A stretch of DNA of 64,000 nt from Allodiplogaster sudhausi (lineage: Eukaryota; Nematoda; Chromadorea; Rhabditida; Diplogasteridae): assembly GCA_945643635.1 (NCBI GenBank), contig CALZFC010000033.1, forward strand, positions 72,501-136,500. The letters are read 5' to 3'. Each line of letters begins with the position of its first letter. Within the stretch, counting starts at the first letter, position 1. Below the pieces are notes generated by a model. It did no database searches. It saw only the letters and a program-made list of their open reading frames with translations, and had not been told where the DNA came from. Below are positions 47,754 through 58,368 of this stretch, piece after piece. Position numbers and translations under genes: made by a program.

Positions 47754-48324
47754 CTCGAATTCGATAAATAACAGAGTCTGCCAGAGACTCCAAGGATGTC
47801 TAAACTATTCTTGATCATTACAATAATAGTCAGGAGAATATAGTAAGCAAACCGACTAACCATCTTGATGCAATAAGAAATGACAGGCCTCCTGGCCATC
47901 ATTCAACCACTCTTTGCTTACATTCGAGGCACATAAGAGAAATAGATTTTCATTCTTTACAATTTCGTTCAAGGAAGTGCTTTCGATTTGAAATCCTCTC
48001 TTTCAGGAAAATATGTAAATTCTAGCTGAACAATTACTTTACTCCATACCAGAGTATCATTTTACCAATGAAAAACAATTGGTGCATAGGAGAAAAAAAA
48101 ACAGAGATACAAACTAGAAATGATAGAATGGCAAGGAATATGTAGTGGAATAAAATTTTAGGAATAGTTCTCAAAGGTTTTGGTGAGTCCTAATTTATGT
48201 AATAATACCGGCATGGTCATATGGATATCACAGAGGAGATAAGCTACATTTATTAAACAACGATGTCAAGTATTGCACGTTGCAGGTGGTTAACGGGAGC
48301 AGCAGCCCCTGCCAGTAGACTTCT
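47754..48324. other. Between the phosphatase and WASP genes
   Basis: AT-rich DNA. It should contain the first coding exon and promoter of the phosphatase and the WASP 3' UTR, both on the minus strand. I could not identify that exon. Confidence 0.35.
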
Positions 48325-51300
48325 TCAGTCGGACCAGTCGGAGTCACCAGAAGAGCTTTCTGAAGAGAAGATCAATGAGTTCAGACGGAGTGAGGGGAAT
48401 GAGAAAATGCAAGTGAGAGAAAGATGGAGTAGAGAGGGAAAGAGCGGGAGATGAGAGAGATAAATAAAGAGCGAGAGAGAGAGAGGGAGAGAGAGAGAGT
48501 AAACCTTCGTCTTCGCTAGAGGACTCAGCGAGAGCAGTTCGTCTCTTGTCGATGGCCTTCTGAATGGAGTCTGCGATGCCTGATCCTCTGGCAGCCTGGG
48601 CTTGGCTCGTTTCTCTGTCCGAGACCGATGAGCGAAGCAACGAATGGCGGTCCACCGAACGGATTTGCTGGAAATGGAGCGAGTCAAAGACTTAACCATC
48701 ATATGTTATAGTAACAATTAAGTTCTTGACAATTACCGAGAGAAGATCAAGCGGAAGCGAGTCCGGCTCAGACGATGTGGAAGAACCCTTCGATGTGTCC
48801 TTGATGGGAGGGAGAGATTGTGGAGCTGAGGGGGGAGGAGGGGGAGGGGGAGATGAGAGTGGCGAAATGAGGACAGCATGTGATAGAGACGGAGCGGATG
48901 GAAGAGGGGGAGGGGAAGAAGCAACTGCAGGGGAAATCGGGTCACTCAGGGCTTGAGGGGATTCCGACGGCAAGGAGGGAAGATAACGTGGTTCAGGGGG
49001 AGCAGGAGAGAGAGGGGGAGGGAGAGAAGAAGGGAGGGGAGGAGGGGGGTAGTCAGGGGGAGAAGAAGGAGGCGGGGAGGCATGGGCAGAGCGAGAGGGA
49101 GGCAGAGGGGGAGGAGAGTCGTCCCGAGGCAACGGGGGGAGAGGTCCCCGCTGAGTCGGCGCAGCTGCATGGGCAATGACCGGAGGAGGCTGAAGAGGCG
49201 GAGGTTGGAAAGGGAGAGAGAGAATGAGAATGTACCGTGTGAGATGAGTGGAGCGGAGTAATCGGAGGAGGAGAGAGAAGGGCACTCTGAGAGTGAAGAC
49301 GGCGCAGCTCAGACTGTGACTTGATCTCTTTCGGAGTCGCTCGCCTCGACTGGGCAGACGTCTTCGTCATTCGGCTCAAAGGGAAACAAATACAAACTCG
49401 AATTAAAATAAACCATCACAGAACGGAAAAAGCGCATCGAAAGAAGTGCAGACATGCTGTTTCGGCAGGCGGCGTTGTTAAGAGAAGGAACGGATTGTCG
49501 ACTGAGAGGAGAAGAGGGCTCATCTCCGTCCAAAAGAGAAGAAGAAGGAAGCAGAGACGCAGAGGGAGAGGGAGCAGAGGGGAGCGAGAGAAGCGGAGGA
49601 GGCAGAGGAGCAGTGGACGGCGAATCCTTCCACACATCCTGCACACAACCTTCCTTCGTGGTACTAAGAAAGCAAGAGACCTCAAGGCGAAGCGGAGGAG
49701 TGTAGAACTGCTTGAACTGCTTATATTCGTGGCCTGCAGAATCTGCTGCACTCGAAGCTTCTCTGAACGAACAGAACAATGAACTTGCTCGCTTTCTTTT
49801 GTTCAAATACAAATTAACCAACCTGCTGAGATTGTTGACTTGGTTCTTCCCTTCTTGTATCAGAAATTCATCATTCTTCTTCTTCCTTTTCTTTTCTTTC
49901 TTCTCTTTTCTTTCCTTTCCACCACCAAGTAAGCTGCTAAAGAAGCCTGAATATCAGTTAAACATTTCCTTGAATATAAAGATGAAAGAAAATTAAAACT
50001 ACTAACTTTTCGATGTCTTCTTCTTGGTCAAAGGTGCGGAGACATAAATTCCAGAGTCAGCAGATGAATTTGATTGTTTAGAAACGGGTGACACCTAAAC
50101 AGTAATGATTATGTTGTACAATTAAATAAATTAGCATGTTCAGAGAGGTAGAGCGAGAGAGAAGAGAGTCAAAGAGAGAAAGATGAATATAGACACACAG
50201 GGCGATACACACGAAGAAAGAGTGTTGGAGAGAGGGATATTAGATTCTAGAAATTCACGAAGAAGAAAGAAAATGCAATACCTTGGAAAGTGCTGGAGAC
50301 GGTGGATGCGAAGCAGAAAGTCGTTTGCTGGCTTCTGGAAAAATCGTTTGCTTCATTGCAAAGAACAACTGGGAATTCGAAGCTCCCGATCATATGAGAA
50401 TGAGATCATGTGTGAATGAACTGCCTTTGAGAATTCCTTATTCTTTTTTTTGCTTATTCCTTTTCCCTCCTCTTCTCTCCCTCTCTCTCTTTCTCTTTCT
50501 CTCTCTTTCTCTCTCTCTCTTTCTGTGTTTCTCTTTCACTCTCCATCTCCCACCTTGTTTGAAAATGCGCATGAAGCTAGATGCATCTTGCGCGGAGAGG
50601 AAGTTGAATGCAGCATGCCTTAGGGTTGTTCCGGCGAAAGTCACGAGATTCGGATGGGGATGAGAAGCAGACTCCGCAACATTCCTCCTGAATACAGAAA
50701 TAAAAATAACCAAGCAAAGATTGGAGGGGAAGATGTGAAAGAGAAACATTGAAGAAGTGAAGAGCAGAGTGGCCTCCGGCTCCGTGCATGGGTTCATCAT
50801 AACAACCAACTTCTCCCGTGCCGCGTGATCCTTTCAATAGAACATTTATTTCTACGCACGTACATAATACATATGTGTTTTCAAGATGAAAAAGACATAA
50901 TACATGACAGTCCATAAATTACATATGTGAATGGGTTGGGAAAAGAGAGAGCAACACCTTGATGTAGCAGACAATTCCGACGTGTACCTTCTGCCACTCC
51001 GACCCTCTTGCTTCCAAGAACTCAGCCACTCCCGATGCAACTATCTGAAGACAACGAGTAGACTGGCAAGAAGTCGTAGAGAGAGAGAGAGAAGAAACAA
51101 AGACAGAGAGAAAAGAGAGAGAGAGAGAGAGAGAAGAGACAAAGACAGAGAGAGAAGAGAGAGAGAGGGAGAGAGAGAGAGAGAGAGAGAGCAGAGTAAG
51201 CGAGCCAACCTCGTCTTGCGGCCCAAGCAGAGTGGCGACTGCCCGCTTCTCCTCACTGCTCAGATGGTCAGACAGTCTCTGCGGCCAACTAAACTGACAT

Positions 51301-51408
51301 TATTAATGCCAGGATAGGAAAGAGAGAAGAGTTGATCACTTGTTCAAAGGGGATGCATCCGGCGGGGCGAGGAATGAGGCCTGAGGAGGCTGCTGGAAGA
51401 TCATTCCA
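48325..51408 (-). CDS. WASP/N-WASP family actin nucleation-promoting factor
   Basis: Activates the Arp2/3 complex to build branched actin. Exons (minus): 51408-51340, 51293-51210, 51044-50958, 50830-50748, 50687-50554, 50334-50282, 50094-50007, 49946-49823, 49762-49681, 49638-49420, 49349-49236, 49189-48737, 48667-48505 and 48359-48325 (TGA); phases agree throughout. The WH1 domain lies in the first five: EKRAVATLLGPQDE, VASGVAEFLEARGSEWQKVH-VGIVCYIK and LVTFAGTTLRHAAFNFLSAQ. A Lys-rich segment (KERKEKKEKKRKKK) follows. The 151-codon exon is Pro-rich (PPPPPP blocks near PLSSPPPPPPPSAP). The C-terminus has a weak WH2-like LLSQIRSVDRHSLLR, a connector GIADSIQKAIDKRRTAL and an acidic end in DSDWSD, matching the Arp2/3-binding CA module. 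No CRIB (I-S-x-P...H-V-G) could be found where expected. The start codon exon lies beyond 51408. Confidence 0.93.
51060..51195. repeat. GA microsatellite in WASP intron
   Basis: GA-rich on plus, so pyrimidine-rich on the WASP sense strand, between the exons at 51210 and 51044. Confidence 0.8.
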
Positions 51409-52137
51409 CTCCAATTCCGTCGCAGTGTTTCAGGAACAACTGCAAATATACAGCCAACACCAACGTTTCTTCATTTGAAACTAGAAACCCCACCGAAATT
51501 GAAATTGATAAGGGGATTTTATTTGGACATGCGCCCATCTGATACTGTGATGTGGGCAGAGAGTGTAAATCAGGAGCCTGAATCTTTGCCATACATGAAT
51601 ACATACATACATATGTATGTATGTATGTACATACATCTAGGACAAATCTATAAAACGGTACAAGTTTAAAGCAGCTGGAATTGATTAAGATCAGAATAAC
51701 TAGGTGAATGAAGCAGATAGGCTATACGAACTGATAAGAGGAATTGCTAAAAGGCTTCAAAAGGGAGGGCGAACGAGTGAGAGATAAAGAGGAAGAGAGG
51801 GACAAGGGAGAGAGACAGACAAAGAGATGGAGTGCGAGAGAATGATAGATGAGAGAGAGAGTGAGTGAGGAAGTGAGGGGGAAGGGAGTCAGAAAGCGAA
51901 AGTCTATTGCACTTTTCTACACGTGCCAACGCGCTGGGCTATCATTTGTAGGCAGATATTTGTATACACAAACACATCATGTAAGACAGGAGAAGAGCGC
52001 AAGGTAGAACAATGGAGAGAGATGTTGGAAGGAAAAATCAAATGGAATGTGTTCGCGTTCTGTTTTGTAATTTCATGCCCTGAGGAAGAAGCCACAAAAG
52101 AATACCATAAATGTTATTGTTGATTGAAGAGCTATAC
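51409..52137. other. Upstream of WASP; no gene resolved
   Basis: Should contain the WASP first exon and promoter. A palindromic TATG/CATA microsatellite lies at 51600-51637, and GA-rich DNA at 51760-51870. No coding exon could be fixed. Confidence 0.35.
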
Positions 52138-52990
52138 AAGTTGGGATCCGCCGAAGAGGCCGAAACTCTGGCGGCGGCCGATGAATGCGACGTTTTGAAT
52201 CCATTCTCAACTGCTAAAATGTATTTGCATAGCTGCACACGACAACGCTCATTTCTCTTCTAATAAATATTTTTGAGAAATTTTTAATTATTGGAATACT
52301 CTTTTATGAATTGCAAACAACTCTGGCTGACCATGTTGAAGACTGAAACGACGACGAGGCCGAAGACCATGTGAATTACAAGAAGAGAACTTGAAGCGGT
52401 GACTGGAAACAGGAAGGGCAGGGGGAAGATGGAAGAGGACTGCGTCCACCGACGTATCCCTCAACACAACCCTAGGCTGTTCGACTCAACTACTGAGGGA
52501 GAGATCAAACGATGGAACGAACAAAAGAATGTACTGAAGTAGACATAGAGAGAGAGAATAGAGATAGAGAAAGAGCAAGAGAGAGACCTGAGAGCAGCTC
52601 TGCAGAGAGAGGGAGAAGAAGGGAGAGTAGAGAGATGCAAGGCGTCGAGAGTTGAAGAATGAGAATGAGAAGAGGCTGCAACTGCTGCCGGGACCGAGAA
52701 GACACTCAGCATCTGATGTGGAGTGGTTGAATTGCAAGAAGGACATTGAGTTCATTCAAAAAACTTGCAACAGACAAGGACAATACAAGAATATGAATGG
52801 GTTACATCGAACACAGGAATCGAGTATATTATGTTGAATGGTGTTGAGAGGCAACGAAAGAACGAGAATGAAGAGCGGGATCACAATGTGCTTATGACTG
52901 AAGTACTGCTAATCGGAGGAGGAGTGGAGGGTGATTGGAGGCAGCTGGTTGTGTTGGGATGTGGTCCAGTCTCTACTTTTTCCCCCTTCA
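52138..52990 (-). CDS. Fragments of a candidate membrane-protein gene
   Basis: On the minus strand an exon at 52402-52332 follows TGTTTCCAG and reads TASSSLLVIHMVFGLVVVSV then FNM before donor ATG|GTCAGC. This is one clear transmembrane segment. It joins in phase 0 to 52213-52138 (QLRMDSKRRIHRPPPEFRPL), a basic, cytosolic-type tail with donor CTT|GTATAG. Upstream on the same strand, 52870-52765 reads TPFNIIYSIPVFDVTHSYSC with a hydrophobic continuation, but its phase does not connect and the DNA between is CT-rich. No family is recognised. The first exon of WASP could also lie here. Confidence 0.3.
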
Positions 52991-53088
52991 ATTGGTTGCG
53001 AGGGGATTCCATTCACCCACTTCAGTCAAGTGTTCAAGGCAAGATTCAATGACATCACAGCAATTTAATCATCACAACGCGGATTTCG

Positions 53089-53265
53089 CACACACAGCGC
53101 AGATAGTTCGGAACTATTAGCACGCTGCAAATAGTTCAGTTTTATAGTTCGGTCAGGCCGAACTATCATGCCAGCCGGTGATGAACTATTCCGGCCAAGG
53201 TGAACTAATGCCAGCTTTTCCGGCAATAGTTCAATTCGGCTTCCTCACTGGTAAACTATTCAGAG
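53089..53265 (+). repeat. Left terminal arm with AGTTC/GAACT motifs
   Basis: Starts with CACACAGCGCAGATAGTTCG and holds at least nine copies of ATAGTTC or GAACTA in both orientations, for example around 53108, 53136, 53150, 53159, 53189, 53202 and 53226. Confidence 0.7.
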
Positions 53266-53703
53266 GATTTTTAACATTCGAATGACTTTTTTCCCTACCA
53301 ATCCCCTTCCATTCTTCTTTCGAATGCTTCCGAGTGGTTTGTATCTTCAACACATTGGTGATTACAGTTAACATGAATTTATTTTGAAAAATAAAAGTGA
53401 AATTATTTCCTAATATTACAGAATAGTCATTTTTAGTCAATCTACAGTAGTCCCAGAATTATAAGACTTACAAGATAGCCGGTTTTGTCTAAAAATTTAA
53501 TAAATAAATTTCACATGAAAGTCCCACAAGATATTATTTCATAATTATTACAGGTTAATTAGTTCTAGTCAATCATTAATAGTCCTAGAGTCATAAAAAT
53601 TTCTTAAATGGCAAAAGAGAACAGGGAAAAAAACGGGAAGGGGCGACCTATACAAACTGAGGCAAGGCTAAGAAGAAGTTAAGGCGAAAGGGGGAACTCA
53701 TAC

Positions 53704-54617
53704 CAAAAGTGGGCATGTATCGTATCCCTCCACGACGATGCATCCCATGGCTGCGCGCACAAAGGTCAGGACGTTGTCAGCGAGAGGAGCGCTGCCCGTG
53801 ATCATCAGCTTCACTCGGCCTCCCATACCTTCGCGGATATTCTTGAACACGATCACATGCGACTTGTTCATTTCAGACATGACCTGCAAGTACATCGAGA
53901 TTTGTACATTTTAAATACTGTTTGTAAGTCAGCTATCGTATTCTGTCTCAAACCCTCCTCTAAGACTTGCTCGATGATCTCTAACCTTATCGTAGAGCCT
54001 GTTGAGGACACGAGGGATGATAGGGAGTACGGTAGGCCTGAACTCCTTGATGTCGTAGGCGAGTCCGCGAATGTCTAGGCGGTAGAAGCCGGCGCGGGCG
54101 CCGACCATGAAACACACGGCTTCCACGAGCCTCTCCAGCATGTGCCAGCGGCAGGAAAGAGATCATCATGTCCTGTAAAAGGAGGCAAACTTCATTATGG
54201 CTGCTATTCCATTCTATTACAAACCCACCCCTCTAATATTGTTTTGAGTTTCCTTCAAACTCTGATGATGGGAGCAAAAGAAGCTGGGAATAGGACCCAC
54301 TGGGTAATACGATAAGACGATAAAACATGGTCATGAAACACCACAAATCATAAAGTACCGTATCAACAATTCCGGACTGCTTGAAGTACAGGAGAGTGGT
54401 CGCGTCAGCAATCACATTTCCATGCGTCAGCATCACGCCCTGCAGAATATTAACATAAATATTTTATTCTTTTTTCCCACTCGATGTGGCATCCTACTAT
54501 TGGAAGTGAAGTATGAGAAGGAGAAAAAGGAAAAAAAAATATTACGGGAGCTACAGTAGGATACTGTGAGTTTAATATTGCACCTTGGGTGTTCCGGTGG
54601 TTCCCAACGTGTAGCAG
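53704..54617 (-). pseudogene. Long-chain acyl-CoA synthetase fragment, broken
   Basis: Recognisable ACSL exons on the minus strand, from an enzyme that activates fatty acids with ATP and CoA. 54617-54584 reads CYTLGTTGTPK (AMP-binding motif, normally with Ser where Leu stands). 54439-54359 reads GVMLTHGNVIADATTLLYFK. 54172-53986 reads DMMISFLPLAH, then the frame slips: ERLVEAVCFMVGARAGFY, DIKEFRPTVLPIIPRVLNRL continue only in another frame, as if two bases were lost at about 54140. 53883-53704 reads NIREGMGGRVKLMITGSAPL and AAMGCIVVEGYD. The exon normally joining LYDK to this one (about 35-40 residues) is absent, and the EGYGQTE motif is replaced by EGYDTC. No N-terminal or C-terminal ACSL parts are seen. 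A real, badly assembled gene is the alternative. Confidence 0.7.
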
Positions 54618-55114
54618 CTTCGTTGAGATGCGCCTTTCCTTCGGCCGGCTGGCGCAGCACCGTGTTGCAGCCAACGCACACCGCGACAGACTTAGAAATT
54701 AAATTTATATTTTTGAAAAACCACATTTTATAACATTTTGTCCACAATTTACAAAAGACCTCGTACTTGTAAGACACACTGAGAAGCAAAGTAAGAACAG
54801 TTCGCTTTGATTCCTTTACTAATACATTCAATTTCACCACGTGCTGAGATACAACATGCGTAATTAAGCATTAGAAATATCTTTCATTTTGGAGAAAATC
54901 CCCTAACAATAAGTATGTTTACTCATTGTTAGGGGGCCATACGAAAACAAACAGAAACAATTGCCAATGAATAAGTAAGGTTTTGATTGTTTGCTGTTTA
55001 AAAAATATGGAGGAAATGCTAAAATAATTACAGCGAAGCTATAAAGTAGCACGTGCACGCACTCATTTTTTTACTAAGATCTATAGAAACTGGTTAAAAA
55101 AGAGAGCTTCCAAC

Positions 55115-55378
55115 TTTTTCATGGTCGAATGTTGATGCGCTCGCGTTACTTTTGTTGCCGGCAGCGGTTTAACGCTTTCTGCCTACAAAGAAAAGGACAA
55201 CGACTAAAAAATAAAATTCTCAAACACATAAAAAAAAAATTCTATGAAAACTCACGAATGTTAGCACGATTCATTAAATGTGCGTAATGCACAGTTGTAT
55301 GAAACATTGACAATATGTGAGTAACCTCGAGTAAATATGAAATCGGTCGAGCCGACGGAACGCAGCCGAGAGCATATT
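55115..55378 (-). CDS. Two exon-like pieces, unrecognised
   Basis: 55378-55326 follows TTCAATTTCCTTTAG and ends CTCGAG|GTTACT. 55182-55115 follows TTTTCTTTGTAG, reads AESVKPLPATKVTRAHQHST and ends AAA-AA|GTTGGA. They join in phase 0 (first piece read as EYALGCVPSARPISYLLE). In another frame the first piece starts MLSAAFRRLDRF, which would suit a mitochondrial leader. They lie upstream of the ACSL fragment on the same strand and could be its former 5' exons or an unrelated capture. Confidence 0.25.
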
Positions 55379-55706
55379 CTAAAGGAAATTGAACAGTTCA
55401 GTTCAAGATATATCTTACAAAAGTCTAAAATCAAATCAAATATGAAAAAAAAAACAATCCAAGAAAGCAACACTCAGTCGTATTTATCACTTTGACCCGG
55501 CAAACGCGCCAAGAAAATGCGGCTGCGCATCATCTCAAATGCATTGCGCGATACTCAGGCTGACAATGAGCGTGTTCGGCTTTCTACTAGTTTGGAGGCG
55601 TTTTCTTCTTTCTTTCTTTCTTTTTTTAATATTTCGTTGTTCCGCTTGATAAAAAAGTTTTTAAATGTAATGGTTCACTGTTATTGATGTCTTAAGCTAC
55701 TTTTAG

Positions 55707-57046
55707 TTGCCACATTGCGGAAGTCGTCGCGCCTCAGCCGGCGCCACGGGACGCTAGGGCGAACATCTGGGGTCTGTTTGTGATTGATTGTTTTGGTTGT
55801 TATTCTTCTTTTTTTTTCTAATTCAATTTATTCTGTTCGGGGCTATGCCCCTGATCTCTCAAATTATTGCACCTTTTCCTCTTTTTATGAACTAATATAA
55901 CACTTGCGCTTGATAGTAATACTATTTGATTAGGCAATTTTTGGTTCAGGTCTGCGTGAATTCCGCGCGCACGTGGCGCTTGATGAGTCGGCCGACTCGA
56001 AGGTGGCCGCCGAGAGGGCATCTCGGCAACGAGCAGTGACTCGTCTTAGAAGGTTTGTCTTGTGTAACTTATACCTGGCAGAGCCAAGCGTACTCGCAAC
56101 AATGCGCTGTTCTTTTGCATATACTTGAACATGCGTTAAGCGCTATAATGATGCATTACTAATCTTTTCTTTCTGCGTTAGATTTCTTCAATTTTTTTTA
56201 CTTTCAAAGACAATAATGTATAAATGCGAAAATTTTGTTTTCCTTTTTTCAAGATCGGGTAAGGTAGTGTTGTCAAAACGCTTCTGAATATTGTTTGATC
56301 GTTTATAATTTTGGGTTTTCGATGGGAGGCGATAAAAACACTTTCAGCTGTTTGTATATGATTGGAACATTAGTTTGATTCCGTGATGTATGAAGGGATA
56401 CGGTTCTTTCGAGGTTAAGGATGGAAATTCTAGTGAAATTCTTGGTTTATCTATTAAAATTTTCTGTAGCCTGAACTAATTGGATTATAGCTGGGTTATT
56501 TAATGTGCTGTTGGTTTATGAAAATAATTTTGGATGTTTTTTTTATTAATTGGAATATATTTTACTTTGTAGTTGCGGTCGGACAACTCGGCCGCCGGCG
56601 CCAGCAATCGCGAGGTGCGACGCCATCAAAGGTTCATCTTTTTTTTATAAAGACATGTAAAACCTATATCTTTTAAATGGATCTTATGCTATGTTCATTT
56701 TTATTCTTATCTATCTTTCTCGTGCATCCCTTAAGGCATTCCGCCAATCCAAGTGTGATAATATTGGCTTGTTTTCCAGTCGATGTTATAAGTAGGGGGA
56801 TTGATGATTATTGGGCAGAGTTTCTTTTCTTCCTTCGCTGTCCTTGCTTTCTACCATCCTAACCTTTCCTTCTATTGCAGTTTCGTGACCTCGCCAGGTT
56901 CCTCTCTCTCTCTCTCTCTTCGCCATCTCTCTCCCGTATTCTACATCCTCAACGGCAGCTGCCCCCCGGCGTGCATTCCTACTCCACTGCAACCACCAAT
57001 GTTCACCACCACCACTACCCCTCGACAGCTCCCCGACGTTGAATAG
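55707..57046 (+). CDS. Exon-like series on the plus strand, unrecognised
   Basis: 55707-55771 (after CTACTTTTAG) reads CHIAEVVAPQPAPRDARANI-W, phase 1. 55950-56052 (after TTTGGTTCAG) reads LREFRAHVALDESADSKVAA-ERASRQRAVTRLRR, phase 2. 56573-56631 (after TTTGTAG) follows, with donor AAAG|GTTCAT. 56881 (after CTATTGCAG) opens the last exon. The first two join perfectly. After that the in-phase reading stops early (about 56887), while another frame (LRSDNSAAGASNREVRRHQ, then on to TAG at 57044) stays open. It is either a decayed gene or one missing an exon. GC content is higher than the surrounding DNA. Confidence 0.35.
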
Positions 57047-57289
57047 TTCGGTGGCCCCATTTTGGTTATTGCATTCCCTGTTTTTTGTGTACATTGATTG
57101 TTAATGTGATAAATACTGCTCAAATTAAATTGGCAGTGTTTTTTAGCGCATTTTATCGTCTTGAATGAATGAAAGAAGGATGGAGAGGGCAGCAGGGAAG
57201 GGTGGGTGAAAGGGAGAGAGCATTGGAATGTAGGAGGGTGGCAGCATGGGTGGTAGCGAACGCTAGCCCGCTGCCGGGGCGCGCTGGCA

Positions 57290-57460
57290 GGCGCAATAGT
57301 TCGACCTCACCGAAGTATTTGGTTGAACTATCTAGCTCTCTTTAACTGAGCTATCGATAGAAGCGTGAGGGCGAACTATTTAGTTCCACAGGAGATGGCG
57401 AACCAAATAGTTCTGCCTTATAGTGCGGCCTCGTAATACTATCTGCGCTGTGTGCAGCTT
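57290..57460 (-). repeat. Right terminal arm with AGTTC/GAACT motifs
   Basis: Read on the minus strand it starts CACACAGCGCAGATAGTATT and contains repeated GAACTATT / AATAGTTC motifs (57296, 57324, 57373, 57384, 57405). It is the inverted partner of 53089-53265. Confidence 0.7.
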
Positions 57461-58325
57461 TCAAGAAGAAGTCTCCGCAGAAGAATTAATGCAATCTGAA
57501 TGAAAATGTTGTATTTACCACTGATAAAATACAATTCCTAAGTACAGGAGTTTAAAGAAATTGTTCTTTAATAACAACGCTAAGTGGATGTTATGACGAA
57601 TGTGATGGAAGATAGAGAAAGTTGTGAAGCTGTGGAAGAATTAGAAAGAATGTGGAACGGATATAAAGAGACAGCAAACATAAGGAAGGGAGGGCAGTGG
57701 AAGAACGAAGAAAAGCGCTGCTCATCTGCAATACCCTTCTTTCTCCTTCCATTCTCTTCCAACTCTCAATGGACATGCGTGAGATGTGAACTTCTTCTGG
57801 AACTGCTTGCAGTTATGAACAGGTTATTCAACTATGAAGGTGTTCGAATGAAGTACAAAGAAGCTTCCAACAGAAGGATTTTATTGGCCTTGTTAAGACA
57901 TGTCGGGAAAACGCATATTAAAAAGTTGGCTAGTGCAAACATATGATAACGGATTTCTGGTCAAGAGTGAACAGTGAACATGAGAAGGATAGTGGGACTG
58001 GAATTCAGAAGATATTGGCACAGAGGACGAACAATTAGAGGGGAGAGAGTTCGAGAGCACTGGAAAGATGATCGTGAGAAAGAAGAGAAAACGAGACAGC
58101 GAGAGAAAGAAAGAAAGAGAGAGAGAGAAAGAGAGAGAGAGCGTGAGAGATCGAAATAACTTAGAGTTACATAGAGATAGCAAATCGGAGAGAAGACGTG
58201 CTTAAGACGGATTTTTTCTACAGCATCTGCGCACTGTAGATTTCATGCAACATGCTACCGTGGAACGAAAAGAGCGAAAAAAAGCGAAAGAGGAAGGAAT
58301 AGGCGAAGGGAGAAAGAGAGAAAGA

Positions 58326-58368
<43 letters not shown>

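Larger units (their letters stand above)
53089..57460. mobile_element. Putative non-autonomous DNA transposon with captured gene pieces
   Basis: The ends are inverted copies of CACACAGCGCAGATAGT (left at about 53091; right, as ACTATCTGCGCTGTGTG, ending near 57454). Each end continues for about 175 bp with many GAACTAT / ATAGTTC motifs (left 53107-53265, right 57295-57430). This subterminal-repeat layout is common in hAT- and P-type elements. The arms otherwise are diverged. I could not find a convincing target-site duplication and no transposase is readable inside. Between the arms lie broken acyl-CoA synthetase exons (minus) and other exon-like pieces (plus and minus). Alternatively the two ends are separate MITEs in opposite orientation. 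Confidence 0.5.

Noticed and set aside
51600..51637. Palindromic tetranucleotide tract
   Set aside because: A TATG/CATA microsatellite, not a regulatory palindrome.
57584..57946. 120-codon plus-strand ORF
   Set aside because: Reads like protein in part, but no family, no upstream signals and an open opposite strand; kept only as a remark in the stretch entry.
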